Assembly (NCBI GenBank): GCA_018333865.1
Contig: JAGXSE010000023.1
Span: forward strand, 1 to 64,000
From: Syntrophomonadaceae bacterium
Lineage (GTDB): Bacteria > Bacillota > PH28-bin88
DNA: 64,000 nucleotides
Direction of reading: 5' to 3'
Below the pieces are notes generated by a model. That model worked only from the letters and a program-made list of their open reading frames with translations, was not told the origin of the DNA and did not search any database. This document shows positions 61,945 to 64,000 of the stretch, in pieces (the first letter of the stretch is position 1; each line of letters opens with the position of its first letter). Position numbers and translations under genes: made by a program.

Positions 61945-63092
61945 GCCGCCGGGAGCTATTAAAAAAAGCAGGTTTAATCGGAGCCTGCGCTTTTCCTCTG
62001 GCCGGTGTCTTCGGCTGCCGCAGGGAAAAACAAGAAGAAGCCACGCCAGGGTCGACCAAAGCGGCAAGGCAGGGATTTATCAGGCCGCAGCCTTCGCCAT
62101 GGTTCAGCAGTCTTGGCCAGGCCGGGATAAAGTGCGAACTATGCCCCAGGGGGTGCCAGCTGGCGGAGGGCGCAAGAAGCTTTTGCCGGGTGCGGGAAAA
62201 CCGGGGCGGGGTGGGCCATACCCTGGTTTACGGCAACCCAGCCTTAGTGCAGGAGGACCCTGTCGAGCGCATGCCCTTTTACCATATGCTGCCAGGCAGC
62301 TGGGTCCTGTCAATTTCCACAGCGGGGTGTAATCTTGCTTGTAAGTTCTGTGAGGTCTGGGATATGGCCCTGGTGGCACCGGAGGACATCCATGCCTACG
62401 ATATGCCGCCGGAAAATGTGGTAGCTCATGCCAAGGCTTCAGGTGTGAGGGCCATCAGTTATGCTTTCGGTGAGCCGGTAGCTTTTTACGAGTATATGGC
62501 GGAAGTAGCCGTTTTGGCTAAAAAAGCGGGGCTCTTAAATCTGGTCCATACGGCCGGGTATATTCAGCCAAGGCCCCTGGAGGATCTTGCCGGCAGGCTG
62601 GATGCTGTCAATGTAGACCTGAAGGGTTTTGACCCTGCATTTTACCGGGAGATTGTGGGGGGAGAGCTTGAACCGGTGCTCAAAACCCTGAAGATGATCC
62701 GGGAAGCGGGCCTCCACCTGGAGATCACTAACGTTGTTATACCGACTCTGAATGACGACCTGGCGCAGGTGAGCAAAATGTGCCGGTGGATTGTAGCGGA
62801 ACTGGGTGCTGAAGTGCCTGTCCATTTTGCCCGTTTTTACCCCCTGTTTAAGCTTTCCGCCCTGCCGCGAACCCCGGTTTCCACCATGGACCGGATCCGG
62901 GAAACCGCTTTGGAGACAGGCCTTAAATTTGTTTATATCGCTAAAATACCCGGGCATCAAGGTGAGAATACCTTTTGCCCGGGCTGCCAAGAGATCGTAA
63001 TCAAGCGGCTGGGTTTCGTAATTGAAGAGATAAAATTAAATAACGGCGCCTGTGCCTATTGCGGCACAGCCATTCCCGGCAGGTGGATCTAA
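61914..63092 (+). CDS. Radical SAM protein with Tat/lipoprotein-like N-terminus
   Basis: A 392-residue radical SAM protein related to the AmmeMemoRadiSam / pyruvate-formate-lyase-activase-like group. The N-terminus reads SRRELLKKAGLIGACAFPLA followed by GVFGC, a twin-arginine signal with a possible lipobox. A Cys-rich segment CELCPRGCQL with a later SFCRVREN is followed by the [4Fe-4S]/SAM motif CNLACKFC near 145. C-terminal Cys pairs (FCPGC, CAYCG) suggest auxiliary clusters or metal. GAGGAGG precedes the ATG. It is coupled to the membrane protein upstream. A radical SAM enzyme outside the membrane would be unusual; the signal could also be unused. Confidence 0.88.
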   Translation: MVAENSTSGLSRRELLKKAGLIGACAFPLAGVFGCRREKQEEATPGSTKAARQGFIRPQPSPWFSSLGQAGIKCELCPRGCQLAEGARSFCRVRENRGGVGHTLVYGNPALVQEDPVERMPFYHMLPGSWVLSISTAGCNLACKFCEVWDMALVAPEDIHAYDMPPENVVAHAKASGVRAISYAFGEPVAFYEYMAEVAVLAKKAGLLNLVHTAGYIQPRPLEDLAGRLDAVNVDLKGFDPAFYREIVGGELEPVLKTLKMIREAGLHLEITNVVIPTLNDDLAQVSKMCRWIVAELGAEVPVHFARFYPLFKLSALPRTPVSTMDRIRETALETGLKFVYIAKIPGHQGENTFCPGCQEIVIKRLGFVIEEIKLNNGACAYCGTAIPGRWI

Positions 63093-63094
63093 TC

Positions 63095-63979
63095 TCACCG
63101 GATCTGGGCTAGCCGGCGGTGGACATTAAGCTGGGATAGCGATCTTTCGTCCAGGTTTGTTAAGCCGGCTGCTTTCGCCCATTCCATTGCCTCTACGAAT
63201 TCCGCCGAAGTAATTGCCCTGGCGATGGCTTCGAATTCGAAGGCTCTGAATTCCACCCGGTACTGGGACATGATGTTGACATAGGTGTCTTTTGGCAGGG
63301 TTTCAGCTACCCAGCGGACAAATTCCTGGGTCCCCGCTACCCGGTTTGGCATCACCAGGTGGCGGATCATTAGCCCGCGCAGGGCAATGCCCTTGTCATC
63401 GGTAACGACCGTGCCGACCTGGCGGTGCATCTCGACAGTGGAGGATTTTGCTTTTTCCGGATAATCACGAGCGGAGGCCTCATTAAACCGTTCTGCCTCG
63501 GCTCCCTCCATAAACTTCACGTCCGGCAGGTAAATGTCAACTATCCCGTCCAACATTTTGATATTCTCTAAACTTTCATAGCCGCTGGTATTATAGCAAA
63601 GGGGTATCCGCAACCCCTGGAGATAAGCGAGGCGGGTGGCGTTAAGTATATTTGGCATCACGTGGGTGGGTGTCACCAGGTTAATGTTATGGCATCCCTT
63701 TGCTTGCAGTTCCAGCATCAAATCTGCCAGGGTTTCGTCAGTAATTTCGCTGCCCCACCCGTAATGGGCAATGGGGTAGTTCTGGCAGAATACGCAGCGC
63801 AAGTTGCAGTTAGAAAAGAAGATGGTGCCGGAGCCATTAGTCCCAACCAGAGGCAGTTCCTCACCGAAGTGGGGTTGAGCGCTGAAGACTACCGCCTTGT
63901 TTCTGGTGCGGCAAAAGCCTTCCTGCCCCGCGAGGCGGTCTACTCCGCAGCGGCGCGGGCAGAGGGTACATGCTGCCAT
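63095..63979 (-). CDS. Radical SAM protein, PFL-activating-enzyme-like
   Basis: A 294-residue COG1313-type radical SAM protein. It opens with CTLCPRRCGVDRLAGQEGFC, the same Cys-rich block as in the preceding gene, then the SAM-cluster motif CNLRCVFCQNYPIAHYG near residue 57. It lacks the Tat signal. The gene is convergent with the radical SAM gene at 61914, with two bases between the stop codons. Such proteins are annotated as putative glycyl-radical-enzyme activases, but no glycyl radical enzyme is in the window, so the target is unknown. Confidence 0.9.
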   Translation of the reverse strand: MAACTLCPRRCGVDRLAGQEGFCRTRNKAVVFSAQPHFGEELPLVGTNGSGTIFFSNCNLRCVFCQNYPIAHYGWGSEITDETLADLMLELQAKGCHNINLVTPTHVMPNILNATRLAYLQGLRIPLCYNTSGYESLENIKMLDGIVDIYLPDVKFMEGAEAERFNEASARDYPEKAKSSTVEMHRQVGTVVTDDKGIALRGLMIRHLVMPNRVAGTQEFVRWVAETLPKDTYVNIMSQYRVEFRAFEFEAIARAITSAEFVEAMEWAKAAGLTNLDERSLSQLNVHRRLAQIR

Positions 63980-64000
63980 AATCTGGAATGTTTGCTCAAT

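Overview
The window comes from a low-to-middle GC, Gram-positive-type anaerobe, most likely a Clostridia/Peptococcaceae-like member of the Bacillota. The signs are strong GGAGG ribosome sites, TTG and GTG starts, sigma-A promoters, a consensus Bacillus-type 7-1-7 Fur box, a glgB-P-C-D-A glycogen operon, a PPi-type phosphofructokinase, a ferredoxin-type 2-oxoacid oxidoreductase, an MTH865-like protein, and many type II toxin-antitoxin loci. The species is inferred from gene content only.

Layout. 1-360 is a 42-bp tandem hairpin array cut by the window edge. 0.4-9.7 kb carries a broken PIN-like fragment, a SWIM/SNF2 helicase, a Lon-like protease and an exported three-domain flavoprotein behind a long leader. 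9.7-12.2 kb holds a YoeB toxin-antitoxin pair, a REP-like repeat cluster, an Old Yellow Enzyme-family reductase and a thioesterase. 12.2-16.2 kb is a tightly coupled operon: a six-hairpin glycosidase-like protein, a nitrilase-fold protein lacking all three catalytic residues, and an intact nitrilase. 16.2-24.5 kb has a copper ATPase, then an iron-controlled signalling block: two near-identical Fur-box promoters ahead of a chemoreceptor and of a DUF2325 / HD-GYP / haem-c diguanylate cyclase operon. A lipoprotein with two FMN domains follows. 24.6-27.5 kb holds Lgt, a tiny membrane protein, a Rieske-glutaredoxin-FTR redox operon, an MTH865-like protein and a toxin-antitoxin pair.

27.5-42.8 kb is an accessory, decaying region. 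It has a structured dispersed repeat (three copies in the window), an ECF sigma factor with a frameshifted anti-sigma gene, gene fragments (HEPN, flavin reductase, ParE, IstB), a secreted PHP-domain protein behind a poly-G promoter, a VanZ-like protein, a REP-associated tyrosine transposase with its repeats, an alpha-ribazole salvage pair (cblS/cblT-like) under a cobalamin riboswitch, and a 1.4-kb segmental duplication whose two copies have decayed in complementary ways.

43-58.9 kb is metabolic core: glgB, glgP, glgC, glgD, glgA, a GH13-GH77 fusion, 2-oxoacid:ferredoxin oxidoreductase subunits and PPi-phosphofructokinase. Together these store glucose as glycogen, mobilise it and feed glycolysis and ferredoxin reduction. 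59-64 kb ends with a membrane spermidine-synthase-like protein coupled to a radical SAM protein with a Tat/lipoprotein-like N-terminus, and a convergent second radical SAM enzyme. I saw no rRNA, tRNA or CRISPR array.
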